Assembly: GCF_001458355.1 (NCBI RefSeq)
Contig: NZ_CYSA01000016.1
Coordinates: 1 to 64,000, forward strand
From: Thalassovita gelatinovora
GTDB taxonomy: Bacteria > Pseudomonadota > Alphaproteobacteria > Rhodobacterales > Rhodobacteraceae
Reading direction: 5' to 3'
Length of the DNA: 64,000 nt
Part shown: positions 17,602 to 26,692 of the stretch, piece by piece
Layout: every line of letters starts with the position of its first letter
How positions within the stretch are numbered: the first letter of the stretch is position 1
The notes under the pieces: model-generated
Database searches by the model: none
What the model was told of the DNA's origin: nothing
The model's input: only the letters and a program-made list of their open reading frames with translations
Position numbers and translations under genes: made by a program

Positions 17602-18678
17602 CTAGTGCGGGAAGGGCCAAAGCCGTAGTTTTTCTTTGGCGACGCGCCACAATTGCGCCAACCCATGGGGTTCCGCGATCAAGAAAATGATGATCATCGC
17701 CCCCACAATCATGAATTCCAGATGCGCGGCCAGATCGGTCGGCCAGCCCAGCATGCCAACCAGAACGTTTTTCAACAGCACTGGCAACAGAACAAGAAAC
17801 GCCGCCCCTGCGAAGGACCCAAAGATCGATCCCAGACCACCGATGATGACCATGAACAGCACGAGGAACGATTTGGTGATGCCAAAGGCTTCGCCCACTT
17901 CAACCGCGCCGAGATAGACCGAGAAAAACAAGGCTCCCGAAACGCCGATGAAGAACGAACTGACAGCAAAGGCGCTCAGCTTGGACTTCAGCGGGTCAAC
18001 CCCGATGATTTCAGCCGCGATATCCATATCGCGGATCGCCATCCACTTCCGCCCCTGGGTGCCCCGTGTCAGGTTTCGCGCCAGAATGCCGCAGATAAAC
18101 ACGAAAACCAGACAGAACATGTAAGAAGCCCAGGCGCTGGTATTGGCCCCGGTCACGGCAATACCGAAAACGGTACGTTCCGGCGCACTGATCTGTCCCG
18201 AAGCCGAATAGTTGTAGAACCACGGCACTTTGTTGAACAGCCAGACTAGGAAAAACTGCGCCGCCAGCGTTGCCACGGCCAAATAGAACCCCTTGATCCG
18301 CAAAGATGGCAAGCCAAAGGCCATACCAACCATTGCGGTGATCCCGCCGGCCATCAGAACATGGAAGAAAATATTCACTTCCGGCATCGCGGTCATCAGC
18401 TTGTAGCAGGCATAGGCGCCCACAGCCATGAAACCACCAGTGCCCAGCGAAACCTGCCCACAATATCCGACCAGGATATTCAGCCCGATCGCGGCAATCG
18501 AATAGATCAGGAACGGCATGAACACCGCGTTGACCCAGTAATCGTTAACCGCAAACGGAATAACCAAGAAGGCAGCGAATAGGACGAAATAGTACCGGTA
18601 CCGGTCGAACCGGATCGGGAAAGTCTGGTTGTCATCGACATAGGACGTTTTGAATTCGCCCGCTTCACGATAGAACAT
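17602..18678 (-). CDS. LivM-type ABC transporter permease
   Basis: The 358-residue membrane protein has about ten hydrophobic helices and the LivM conserved block GTQGRKWMAIRDMDIAAEIIG, followed by KLSAFAVSSFFIGVSGALF, the loop that contacts the ATPase. The N-terminal 30 residues are cytosolic and include a run of aromatic residues (FDRYRYYFVLF). It forms the channel with the LivH-type permease. The gap to the binding-protein gene is 83 bases and contains weak GC-rich hairpins. Confidence 0.92.
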   Translation of the reverse strand: MFYREAGEFKTSYVDDNQTFPIRFDRYRYYFVLFAAFLVIPFAVNDYWVNAVFMPFLIYSIAAIGLNILVGYCGQVSLGTGGFMAVGAYACYKLMTAMPEVNIFFHVLMAGGITAMVGMAFGLPSLRIKGFYLAVATLAAQFFLVWLFNKVPWFYNYSASGQISAPERTVFGIAVTGANTSAWASYMFCLVFVFICGILARNLTRGTQGRKWMAIRDMDIAAEIIGVDPLKSKLSAFAVSSFFIGVSGALFFSVYLGAVEVGEAFGITKSFLVLFMVIIGGLGSIFGSFAGAAFLVLLPVLLKNVLVGMLGWPTDLAAHLEFMIVGAMIIIFLIAEPHGLAQLWRVAKEKLRLWPFPH

Positions 18679-18700
18679 CTGTTATTTTCCTTTCTGCCGC

Positions 18701-18958
18701 TTACAGCGGATGCTCGGCCTGCGCGCGTTCACGCGCTGCCGGATCAATCAGCGAGGTCTTGGCAGCATAGCCGCTGGCCTCGGCGCCGCGCGCCAGTTTC
18801 AGATAGGCGATCACCCCCACACCAAAGCCAAGACAGGCTAGGATGGCAGAGATGACCAGTTGCCGATCGCTAAATCCGTCAGACGTCAGGGCGAGATAGC
18901 CAAAGGACCAAAACCCGGCCCAAGCGATCACGTTGATCAAAGCGATGAGTTTCTGCAT
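18701..18958 (-). CDS. small two-helix membrane protein between the two permease genes
   Basis: The 85-residue product has two hydrophobic segments (ALINVIAWAGFWSFGYLAL and LVISAILACLGFGVGVIAY) and a charged C-terminal tail. I do not recognise a named family. It starts 3 bases after the livH stop and ends 22 bases before livM, so it is translated as part of the transporter operon and may be an accessory subunit of that importer. Confidence 0.75.
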   Translation of the reverse strand: MQKLIALINVIAWAGFWSFGYLALTSDGFSDRQLVISAILACLGFGVGVIAYLKLARGAEASGYAAKTSLIDPAARERAQAEHPL

Positions 18959-18961
18959 GCC

Positions 18962-19963
18962 TCAGACCCTCTCGATGATCTTTTCACCGAACAGACCTTG
19001 CGGACGGAACACCAAGAACAGCAGCGCCAGAACATAGGCGAACCAGTTTTCGGTCGCGCCGCCAACCAGCGGACCAACGGTGAATTCGAACAGCTTTTCA
19101 CCGACCCCGATGATCAGCCCACCGACGATCGCACCGGGGATCGAAGTGAACCCGCCCAGCATCAGTACCGGCAGTGCCTTGAGCGCGATCAGCGATAGCG
19201 AAAACTGCACACCCGATTTCGCACCCCACATGATGCCCGCGACCAGCGCCACGAACCCGGCAACCGACCACACCATCACCCAAATGAAATTCAGGCTGAC
19301 GCCAACGGACAGGGCCGCTTGGTGATCATCTGCCACCGCGCGCATTGCCCGGCCCTGCTTGGTGTACTGACTGAACAACACCAGCACGATCACCAGAATA
19401 GCCGCGATCACCGTTGCGACGATGTCCAGCTTGTCGATGAAGAAGCCAAAGAAATTTTCATTCCCAAAGCCCAGCCATTGGGTATTTTCCTCAATCCAGA
19501 AACTGCCCCCTTGCGGCAGACCAACATCCAGTTTCTTGATATCCGACCCCCACATGAGGTCGCCGAAACCTTCCATGAAATAAGCCAGCCCGATCGTGGC
19601 CATGAACAGGATGATCGGCTCTTGGCCGATCAGGTGTCGGAACACGAACCTCTGCACGCAGTAAGCCAGAACGATCATCATGCCCATGGTCAGGATGATC
19701 GACACAAATCCGTTGATATGCCACCCGAAATGGTGAATGTCCGTGCCCAGAACCGCGTTGATCAGATGGCTGAAGGGTACTTGCCCGTCCATGAAACCCA
19801 CCAAAGTCAGCGCGGCGAACAGCGCCATCACACCTTGGGCATAGTTGAAGATCCCCGACGCTTTGTAGATCAAAACAAAGCCGAGCGCGACAAGGGCATA
19901 AAGAACGCCAGCCATAAGGCCGTTCAATAACACCTCGGTCCCGAATAGAAGTTGCGTAGGCAT
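18962..19963 (-). CDS. LivH-type ABC transporter permease
   Basis: The 333-residue protein has eight or more helices. The LivH signature is clear: GLMAGVLYALVALGFVLIYK followed by ASGIFNYAQGVMALFAA near the N-terminus, and QYTKQGRAMRAVADDHQAA for ATPase contact. An insert near residues 70-180 (HLINAVLGTDIHHFGW, WIEENTQWLGFGNENF) is longer than in amino-acid LivH proteins. It is the first permease gene, 40 bases after livG. Confidence 0.92.
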   Translation of the reverse strand: MPTQLLFGTEVLLNGLMAGVLYALVALGFVLIYKASGIFNYAQGVMALFAALTLVGFMDGQVPFSHLINAVLGTDIHHFGWHINGFVSIILTMGMMIVLAYCVQRFVFRHLIGQEPIILFMATIGLAYFMEGFGDLMWGSDIKKLDVGLPQGGSFWIEENTQWLGFGNENFFGFFIDKLDIVATVIAAILVIVLVLFSQYTKQGRAMRAVADDHQAALSVGVSLNFIWVMVWSVAGFVALVAGIMWGAKSGVQFSLSLIALKALPVLMLGGFTSIPGAIVGGLIIGVGEKLFEFTVGPLVGGATENWFAYVLALLFLVFRPQGLFGEKIIERV

Positions 19964-20003
19964 TCGTTACGCCCCCTTAACCTGTTGAATTTCGTGCGCA
20001 AAA

Positions 20004-20819
20004 TCAATCATGAGACACCCCCAGATAGGCGTCGATCACGTCCTGATTGCTGCGCACTTCGTCGGGGGTTCCGTCCCCGATCTTCTTACCGTAATCCATC
20101 ACCACCACCCGGTCCGACAGATCCATCACCACGCCCATATCGTGTTCGATCAGGGCAATCGTGGTGCCGAATTCGTCGTTCACGTCCAGAATAAAGCGGC
20201 TCATGTCCTCTTTTTCCTCGACGTTCATGCCCGCCATCGGTTCATCCAACAGCAGCAACATCGGTTCGGCGGCCAACGCCCGGGCCAGTTCGACCCGCTT
20301 TTTCAAACCGTAAGGCAACCGCGCCACCGGGGTTTTGCGGATCGACTGGATTTCCAGAAAGTCGATGATCTTTTCCACCGCTTCGCGGTTTTCGACCTCT
20401 TCCTTCTCGGCTTTGCCCTTCCACATGGCCTGATGCAGAATGTTGGACTTCATATAGTTCAGCCGTCCGGTCATCACGTTGTCGAGAACCGACATGCCTT
20501 CGAACAAAGCGATGTTCTGGAATGTCCGGGCGATGCCCTGTTGCGCCACCTGATAGGGTCTCATTTGCGGGCGTTTCGCGCCCTTGAACCAAACTTCGCC
20601 CTCTTGCGGCACATAGAACCCCGAAATTACGTTCAGCATCGACGACTTGCCGGCCCCGTTCGGGCCGATGATTGCCCGAATTTCGCCTTCCTTGATGTCG
20701 AAACTGATATCGGTGATCGCCTTCACCCCGCCAAACCGCAGCGTGATGTTCTTCATCTCCATCAGAGTGCCGCCAATCTTGCGGCCATCTGCGGTGACGT
20801 ATCCTTCTTCGTTGCTCAT
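20004..20819 (-). CDS. LivG-type ABC transporter ATPase
   Basis: The 271-residue ATPase has Walker A GPNGAGKSSM, signature LPYGLKKRVELARAL and Walker B LLLLDEPMAGM. The LivG-specific blocks are IARTFQNIALFEGMSVLDNV and the C-terminal tail GTPDEVRSNQDVIDAYLG. Its signature replaces the usual SGGQ with PYGLKK, as seen in several LivG proteins. The ATG overlaps the stop of the upstream acyl-CoA ligase gene (ATGA), implying coupled translation. Confidence 0.93.
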   Translation of the reverse strand: MSNEEGYVTADGRKIGGTLMEMKNITLRFGGVKAITDISFDIKEGEIRAIIGPNGAGKSSMLNVISGFYVPQEGEVWFKGAKRPQMRPYQVAQQGIARTFQNIALFEGMSVLDNVMTGRLNYMKSNILHQAMWKGKAEKEEVENREAVEKIIDFLEIQSIRKTPVARLPYGLKKRVELARALAAEPMLLLLDEPMAGMNVEEKEDMSRFILDVNDEFGTTIALIEHDMGVVMDLSDRVVVMDYGKKIGDGTPDEVRSNQDVIDAYLGVSHD

Positions 20820-22789
20820 TCTGCCGCCACCTTTCGCGTTGTCACCGGTACTACCTCGGCATCGATCAGCTTCAGCGTTGCGCTGATCGACCCTTTGCGG
20901 CCGTCTTCATAGGTCACTTCGGTCTTGGTGAAGATTTCATCCTTACCGCTGTACAGAGCATCGATCAGATCGTTGAACTTTTCCTCGATAATCCGGCGGC
21001 GCACCTTGCGGGTCCGGGTCAGTTCACCGTCATCCGCATCCAGTTCCTTGTGCAGAACCAGGAACCGATGAACCTGACACCCCGACAGCATTTCATCCAC
21101 CGCCACGGATTTGTTGACCTCTTCCACATGCAATTTTATCGCGTTCAGAACCTCTGGATGACCGGCCAGTTCCTGATAAGAGGAATAGGAAATATTGTTA
21201 CGCTCGGCCCAGTTTCCGACCGCGTTCAGGTCGATATTGACGAACGCCATACATTGATCACGGCCATTCCCGAACACCACTGCTTCAAGGATGTTGGGAT
21301 AGAATTTCAGCTTGTTTTCAACGTATTTGGGCGCAAACAGACTACCATCGGCCATCTTGCCGACATCCTTGGCCCGATCGATGATCCGCAGATGCCCGGT
21401 ATCGGGTTCGATGAACCCGGCATCGCCGGTGGCGACCCAACCTTCGGTGTCTTTGGTTGATGCGGTGCTTTCAGGGTTCTTGTAGTAATATTCGAACACC
21501 CCGGGACTGCGGTAATACACTTCACCGCTTTCGCCGATCTTGATTTCGACGCCGGGCGATGGAACCCCAACCGTATCCGACCGCACTTCACCATCAGGCT
21601 GGGCGGTGATGAACACCGTCGCTTCGGTCTGACCGTAAAGCTGTTTCAGGTTGATGCCCAAAGACCGGTAGAAATCAAAGATTTCCGGCCCGATCGCTTC
21701 ACCGGCAGTATAGCCGACCCGCACACGGGAAAAGCCCAACGTATTCTTCAGCGGGCCATAGACGAACAGATCGCCCAGCCAGTATTTGAAACGATCCCCG
21801 AAACCGACCGGTTTGCCGTCCAGAATATCGCCACCCACTTTCTTGGCGTGATCCATGAAGTAATGGAACATACGCCGCTTCAGTGGCGACGCATCTTCCA
21901 TCCGGATCATCACGCTGGTCAGTTCGATCTCGAACACCCGTGGCGGGGCGAAATAATAGGTCGGCCCGATTTCACGCAGATCGGCCTGAAGGGTTTCTTC
22001 ACTTTCCGGGCAATTGACGCAAAAACCGCACCAATAAGCCTGACCGACCGAAAAAATGAAATCCCCGACCCATGCCATCGGCAGATAGGCCAGGATTTCC
22101 TCATCCAGACGCAGATGATCGAATTCGCTGGAATTCTTGGCGCTTTCGATCACGTTGCGGTTCGACAGGACCACCCCCTTGGGCTTGCCCGTGGTGCCCG
22201 ACGTGTACAGCATCACACAAGTGCTGTCGTAGTCCAGCTTGTCGCTTCGACGCTTCAGCTCCGGCAGGAATTCTTCACGCGCGGCGTGGCCTTGTTCCTG
22301 AATATGGCTGAATTCATGCAGGCGAGAATGATCGTATTTCCGCATCCCGCGCGGATCGAGATAGATCATATGCTCGAACTGATGCAGGCGATCCTGAATC
22401 TCGATGACCTTATCGACCTGTTCTTGGTCCTCTGCGATCACGAAACGTGCGCCGCAATGATCCAGAACGTAAACCATCTCTTCGGCGGCACTGTCCTGAT
22501 AGATCGGGACCGGCACCGCGCCAACGGATTCGGCGGCAACCATCGACCAATACATATATGGCCGGTTGCGCCCGATAATCGCGATAAAATCGCCTTCGTT
22601 GACGCCAAGATTGATCAGACCCAGGGCGAGATTCGTTATCTCTTTCTCTGCCTGTTTCCAGGTCCAGCTCTGCCAGATCCCGAATTCCTTTTCCCGATAG
22701 GCGGGTCTGTCGCCAAATTCGGTGGCGTTACGGTGCAACAACGCCGGGATGGACTTAAGTCCCCCCGCCGTCTGTGACGACTGTGCCAA
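20816..22789 (-). CDS. long-chain-type acyl-CoA ligase (AMP-forming), first gene of the importer operon
   Basis: The 657-residue enzyme of the FadD/long-chain ACS type has the AMP-binding motif YTSGTTGKPKGVVLS, the motif GYTAGEAIGPEIFDFYRSLG, YGQTEATVFIT, and GWVATGDAGFIEPDTGHLRI. It joins an acid to CoA using ATP. I choose a TTG start at 22789 because a perfect GGAGG lies 7 bases before it; the frame is open 23 codons further but without a ribosome site. Being first in the operon and overlapping livG, it probably traps the imported acid as its CoA ester. Confidence 0.9.
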   Translation of the reverse strand: MAQSSQTAGGLKSIPALLHRNATEFGDRPAYREKEFGIWQSWTWKQAEKEITNLALGLINLGVNEGDFIAIIGRNRPYMYWSMVAAESVGAVPVPIYQDSAAEEMVYVLDHCGARFVIAEDQEQVDKVIEIQDRLHQFEHMIYLDPRGMRKYDHSRLHEFSHIQEQGHAAREEFLPELKRRSDKLDYDSTCVMLYTSGTTGKPKGVVLSNRNVIESAKNSSEFDHLRLDEEILAYLPMAWVGDFIFSVGQAYWCGFCVNCPESEETLQADLREIGPTYYFAPPRVFEIELTSVMIRMEDASPLKRRMFHYFMDHAKKVGGDILDGKPVGFGDRFKYWLGDLFVYGPLKNTLGFSRVRVGYTAGEAIGPEIFDFYRSLGINLKQLYGQTEATVFITAQPDGEVRSDTVGVPSPGVEIKIGESGEVYYRSPGVFEYYYKNPESTASTKDTEGWVATGDAGFIEPDTGHLRIIDRAKDVGKMADGSLFAPKYVENKLKFYPNILEAVVFGNGRDQCMAFVNIDLNAVGNWAERNNISYSSYQELAGHPEVLNAIKLHVEEVNKSVAVDEMLSGCQVHRFLVLHKELDADDGELTRTRKVRRRIIEEKFNDLIDALYSGKDEIFTKTEVTYEDGRKGSISATLKLIDAEVVPVTTRKVAAE

Positions 22790-22990
22790 TTCTGTTCCTC
22801 CCAATTGCCCGTCAAACCGGACCTGCGGCTCTCCCTGCCGCGATTCTCCCTCTGCCAAAGGGAGCGAAATTAAATTTCACCGTCAACTTTTTCCTGATCA
22901 TTTCCCAAATCTAACGAATTGTAACAACCGCGATTCAGGCGCTTTCCGCCGCCGCCCCTGAATGTTAGCCATAATGCAGGAGGAGCAAGA

Positions 22991-24913
22991 ATGCCCCATA
23001 TACCTCAGGATATTGCGGCAATGACCATGGCCGGGCTCAACCTGATCGAGCAAGGTTTGTCGATCTATGATCGTGATCTCAAACTGGTGGTGTGTAACCG
23101 TCCCTTCAGGGAAATGTTCGGCCTGTCGGGACATTTGGTCGAACCTGGTGCGGATTTCAAAGACACGATTCGCTATATCACTGAGCGCGGCGAATACGGG
23201 GAAGTCGATGATATCGACGAAGCCGTTCAGGCCCGCGTCGATCAGGCCAAGACCTTCACCCCACATTACATGGAACGTAAACGCGCCAATGGCCGTTGGA
23301 TTTCGGTCGAAGGGTCGCCGCTGCCACAGGGCGGATGGATCACCGTTTACACCGACATCACCCCCACCAAGCAGCAAGAAGAATTGCTGCGCACCCGGTC
23401 CGAGGAATTGTCAGACAAGGTGCTGACCTATGCCGAACAGTTGGCCACCTCCAACCGCAAGCTCGCTGCGACCATCACCGCGCTGGAAGAAGCCAAAAGG
23501 CAACTGACCGAAACCGAAGCGCGTACCCGCCAGACCACTGAAATGATGCCGGCCCATATTGCGCATCTGGGAATGGATAGACGCTATACATTTTCGAACC
23601 GCAAGCTGTCTTCGATCATGCCCGGACGACCATCAGACATTCTCGGCCTGCATATCAAGGACGCTCTGGGCAAGGATATCTACACAGCGATCCTGCCGCA
23701 TCTCGAAGTCGCCTACGCCGGAACCGCTTCGGTCTTCGAATTCTTCGACGAAGAAAGTTCCCGACGCATTCGCGCCGCCTTCACACCGGCACAGGACGCA
23801 GACGGTGAAGACGCAGGGATCTATATCCTGTCGATGGATATCACCCGCGAAACCCAGGCGCGCACTGCGTTGCAACAGACCCGGCGCCGGGAAATGGCGG
23901 CGCAGCTGACCAGCGGTATGGCGCATGATTTTTCCAACTTGTTGACCATCATCCTTGGCAGCCAATCGCGGTTGCAACGGATGGACTTACCAGAACCGGC
24001 CAAGCGCCAGATCGAAGCCACGCTTTCGGCGGCGCATCGCGGCGGCGCGCTGCTGAACCGGATCGCCGACATTACCGGTGCGCGGGAATGGAACCCGGCC
24101 CCCGCCGATGTCAGCCTGATGCTGCACGACCTGCAAATCCTGACCAACCCGGCGCTGCCAGACAATTTCACCCTGCATATCAGCAACCTGCTACGCGAAA
24201 ATATGCTGATGCTGGATACTGGCATGTTGCAGGATTCATTACTCAACCTGATCCTGAACGCCCGCGACGCTTGTGGTGCCGCTGGCCAGATCAGCCTGAC
24301 CGTCGCCCCGGTGCAGAACCTGTGGGCCGAATTTATCCTTGATGACAACGGGCCGGGGTTTTCCGACAGCGCGCTGGAACACGCGCTGGAACCGTTTTTC
24401 ACCACCAAAGGCGGCGAAGGATCGGGGCTTGGCCTGTCGATGGTATATGACATGACCAAACTGGCAGGTGGGCGGCTTCGTATCAGCAACACCGAAACCG
24501 GCGGCCGGGTCGTCATCCGCCTGCCGTTGCAACCTGCCCCGCCACCGCTGGAACCCGGATTGGTGCTTCTGGTCGAAGACAGCCCCGACCTGCGCGAAAC
24601 CGTGCGCGCGATGCTGACATCGATGGGCAATACCGTGATCGAAGCCGAAAGCGCCGACGAAGCGCTGGCGCTGCTGGAAGAATTGCCGGAAATCAATCGC
24701 ATCCTGTCCGACATCACCCTTGCAGGTGAAAAAACCGGGCTCGATCTGCTTGATGCGTTGCGCGACGGTCACCAACCTTTATCGTTGATGACCTCGCTGC
24801 CACCCGAACACCCGCTGTACCAAACGGCCTCGACGCGGGTGCCATTGCTGCGTAAACCCTTTACCCAGTCCCAACTGACTTCTTTTTTGCACCATGAAAG
24901 CGCCCCCGAATGA
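22991..24913 (+). CDS. hybrid sensor histidine kinase with PAS domains
   Basis: The 640-residue kinase has no membrane helix. An N-terminal PAS domain (about 10-125; GLSIYDRDLKLVVCNRPF), a coiled-coil linker (125-175) and a second PAS (about 180-290) precede the phosphoacceptor His312 in GMAHDFSNLL. ATP-binding boxes NLILNARDAC, DDNGPGF and GSGLGLSMV follow. A C-terminal receiver (from about 523, LLVEDSPDLR) has its Asp in ILSDITLAG. AGGAGG lies 6 bases before the ATG. It overlaps the response regulator gene by 4 bases and is divergent from the acyl-CoA ligase/ABC operon. Confidence 0.92.
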   Translation: MPHIPQDIAAMTMAGLNLIEQGLSIYDRDLKLVVCNRPFREMFGLSGHLVEPGADFKDTIRYITERGEYGEVDDIDEAVQARVDQAKTFTPHYMERKRANGRWISVEGSPLPQGGWITVYTDITPTKQQEELLRTRSEELSDKVLTYAEQLATSNRKLAATITALEEAKRQLTETEARTRQTTEMMPAHIAHLGMDRRYTFSNRKLSSIMPGRPSDILGLHIKDALGKDIYTAILPHLEVAYAGTASVFEFFDEESSRRIRAAFTPAQDADGEDAGIYILSMDITRETQARTALQQTRRREMAAQLTSGMAHDFSNLLTIILGSQSRLQRMDLPEPAKRQIEATLSAAHRGGALLNRIADITGAREWNPAPADVSLMLHDLQILTNPALPDNFTLHISNLLRENMLMLDTGMLQDSLLNLILNARDACGAAGQISLTVAPVQNLWAEFILDDNGPGFSDSALEHALEPFFTTKGGEGSGLGLSMVYDMTKLAGGRLRISNTETGGRVVIRLPLQPAPPPLEPGLVLLVEDSPDLRETVRAMLTSMGNTVIEAESADEALALLEELPEINRILSDITLAGEKTGLDLLDALRDGHQPLSLMTSLPPEHPLYQTASTRVPLLRKPFTQSQLTSFLHHESAPE

Positions 24914-25611
24914 CCGCGCCCCTTGTCACCATCCTCGATGACGAACCTGCCATCCGCTCGATGTTGGCCGACGCGCTGACCGAAGCGGGGTTCCGCACCA
25001 TGAGCTTTGGCCGCGCCACCGAATTCGAAGCGGCGCTGAAAACCGCAACGCCCGATGTCTGTCTTGTCGATCTGTCCTTGCCAGACAAGGACGGACTGAC
25101 GCTGGTGCACCGGCTGGCGCTGGAACAGGGCGCGACGGTTATCATCATTTCCGGACGGGCACAGGTACAGGACCGGGTCACCGGGTTGGAACTGGGGGCG
25201 GATGATTACATCATCAAACCCTTCGATCCGGCCGAAGTCGTGGCCCGCATCCGCGCCCGGCTGCGGCGCGGTCAGTCACAACCGCAATCGGGCAATACCG
25301 CCCGTTTCAACGGTTGGACCGCCCATTTCGACAGTTACATTCTGGAAAACGAAGCGGGCGAAGAAACCCCGTTTTCCCACGCCGAAGGCGAAGTTCTTCG
25401 GCTGTTCCTCGAACGTCCCAAACGGCTGATTTCCCGTGCGGTGATGCAGGAAACGCTGGGCGGGGCAGCCGGGGAAAGTTTTGACCGGGCGATGGATGTA
25501 CGGATTTCGCGGCTGCGCACCAAACTGCGCGAAGACCCGAAAAACCCGCGACTGATCAAAACGATCTATGGGGCCGGTTATATTTTCCTAGGTGATGTCA
25601 GCTGGAGCTGA
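24910..25611 (+). CDS. OmpR-family response regulator
   Basis: The 233-residue protein has a receiver domain with acidic pair Asp10/Asp11, phosphoacceptor Asp54 (CLVDLSLPDKDG) and the conserved Lys in IIKPFDPAEV. A winged-helix DNA-binding domain follows (about 130-230, ending RLRTKLREDPKNPRLIKTIY with a GAGYIF close). It overlaps the kinase gene by ATGA, so the two form one system. Its likely target is the divergent importer operon, an inference from position. Confidence 0.94.
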   Translation: MTAPLVTILDDEPAIRSMLADALTEAGFRTMSFGRATEFEAALKTATPDVCLVDLSLPDKDGLTLVHRLALEQGATVIIISGRAQVQDRVTGLELGADDYIIKPFDPAEVVARIRARLRRGQSQPQSGNTARFNGWTAHFDSYILENEAGEETPFSHAEGEVLRLFLERPKRLISRAVMQETLGGAAGESFDRAMDVRISRLRTKLREDPKNPRLIKTIYGAGYIFLGDVSWS

Positions 25612-25675
25612 GCGATCTTTGCGCCGCGAATCGAACGGGCTTGATCCCGGCGAATCACCCGCTTAGATTCACGCC

Positions 25676-25912
25676 ATGACCTGCTGCCTGCTATACCGTC
25701 CCTCTTTGCGATCTTTCCTCCCGCGTTATTACCGGGTCGAAATCGAAATGAACCTCTTTGAAGAGGTTTCGGTGCTGCGCGAATGGGGCGTCAGCGGTGG
25801 CAAGGGCCAATGCCGGATCGACATGTTCGGCAATCTGCGCCAAGCTTCGGAACAGGCCGACCGGCTGCGCAATGCGGCGTTGAAACGGGGCTATTGCCGC
25901 GCCGCCGCCTGA
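25676..25912 (+). CDS. stand-alone WGR-domain protein
   Basis: The 78-residue product is nearly all WGR domain: YRVEIEMNLFEEVSVLREWG, then VSGGKGQCRIDMFGN and a closing helix of alternating charges. In larger proteins, including PARPs and MolR-type regulators, WGR domains bind nucleic acid or sense it. Alone, its role is unknown. No strong ribosome site precedes the ATG. It lies 64 bases after the response regulator gene. Confidence 0.8.
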   Translation: MTCCLLYRPSLRSFLPRYYRVEIEMNLFEEVSVLREWGVSGGKGQCRIDMFGNLRQASEQADRLRNAALKRGYCRAAA

Positions 25913-25999
25913 CCCGTTTTCCGGCATTTTTCGCTGCGGCCCCATTGCACCCCGTCGCAGCTTTGCCTAGGCCTTTGCCGAACCCGAAAGGCAAAGCAT

Positions 26000-26659
26000 A
26001 TGTCCACCATTACCCTTATCCGCCACGGTCAGGCCAATACCACGGCGCAAGATGAAATCAGCTATGACAGGCTCAGCGATCTGGGCTCCCAGCAGGCAGC
26101 GTGGCTGGGGGATCACATCCGTGGGACCGGGGAACATTTCGAACGCGTGCTTTGCGGCACCCTGACCCGCCATATCGAAACCGCCCGTGCCATGCAGGCA
26201 CAAACCCATGCCGAAATCGTGCAGGACAACCGGTTGAACGAAATGGAATTCTTTACTCTCGCCAACCTGTTGCGCGAACAGCAGGACATCCCCCTGCCCG
26301 CCTCGCGTGAAGAATTCGTGCCCTATATGCCGATGTTGCTGGGCAAATGGCAAAGCGGGGATATTGCCCAGGCGCCAGAAAGCTTTCAAGATTTCGAAAA
26401 CCGGGTCGGTTCGATAATCGCTGAAATCAGTCAGGGCCATGGCCCCGCCTTGGTGGTGACTTCTGGCGGGCTGATCGGCATGGTGATGCGCCACGTGCTG
26501 GGACTGGACATCCCCGCCTTTGCCCGCAGTAGCATTGCAATCATGAACACCTCGGTCCATCGTCTGCACCGGATCGGCGATGACCTGGCCTTGACCCAAT
26601 TCAATGCCGTGCCGCATCTGGATCATCCAGATCGGCAATATGCCCAAACCCACCTTTGA
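26000..26659 (+). CDS. histidine phosphatase superfamily protein
   Basis: The 219-residue protein opens with LIRHGQANTT, the phosphohistidine motif of the phosphoglycerate-mutase-like superfamily, and has the arginine in GTLTRHIETARAM. The second catalytic region reads VVTSGGLIGMVMRH where most members have a SHGG, so the usual second histidine is replaced by serine there. Substrate unknown. It is followed by the saccharopine dehydrogenase gene after 33 bases. Confidence 0.85.
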   Translation: MSTITLIRHGQANTTAQDEISYDRLSDLGSQQAAWLGDHIRGTGEHFERVLCGTLTRHIETARAMQAQTHAEIVQDNRLNEMEFFTLANLLREQQDIPLPASREEFVPYMPMLLGKWQSGDIAQAPESFQDFENRVGSIIAEISQGHGPALVVTSGGLIGMVMRHVLGLDIPAFARSSIAIMNTSVHRLHRIGDDLALTQFNAVPHLDHPDRQYAQTHL

Positions 26660-26692
26660 CGCCATATGCACGTGAATGGAAATCGATACGAC

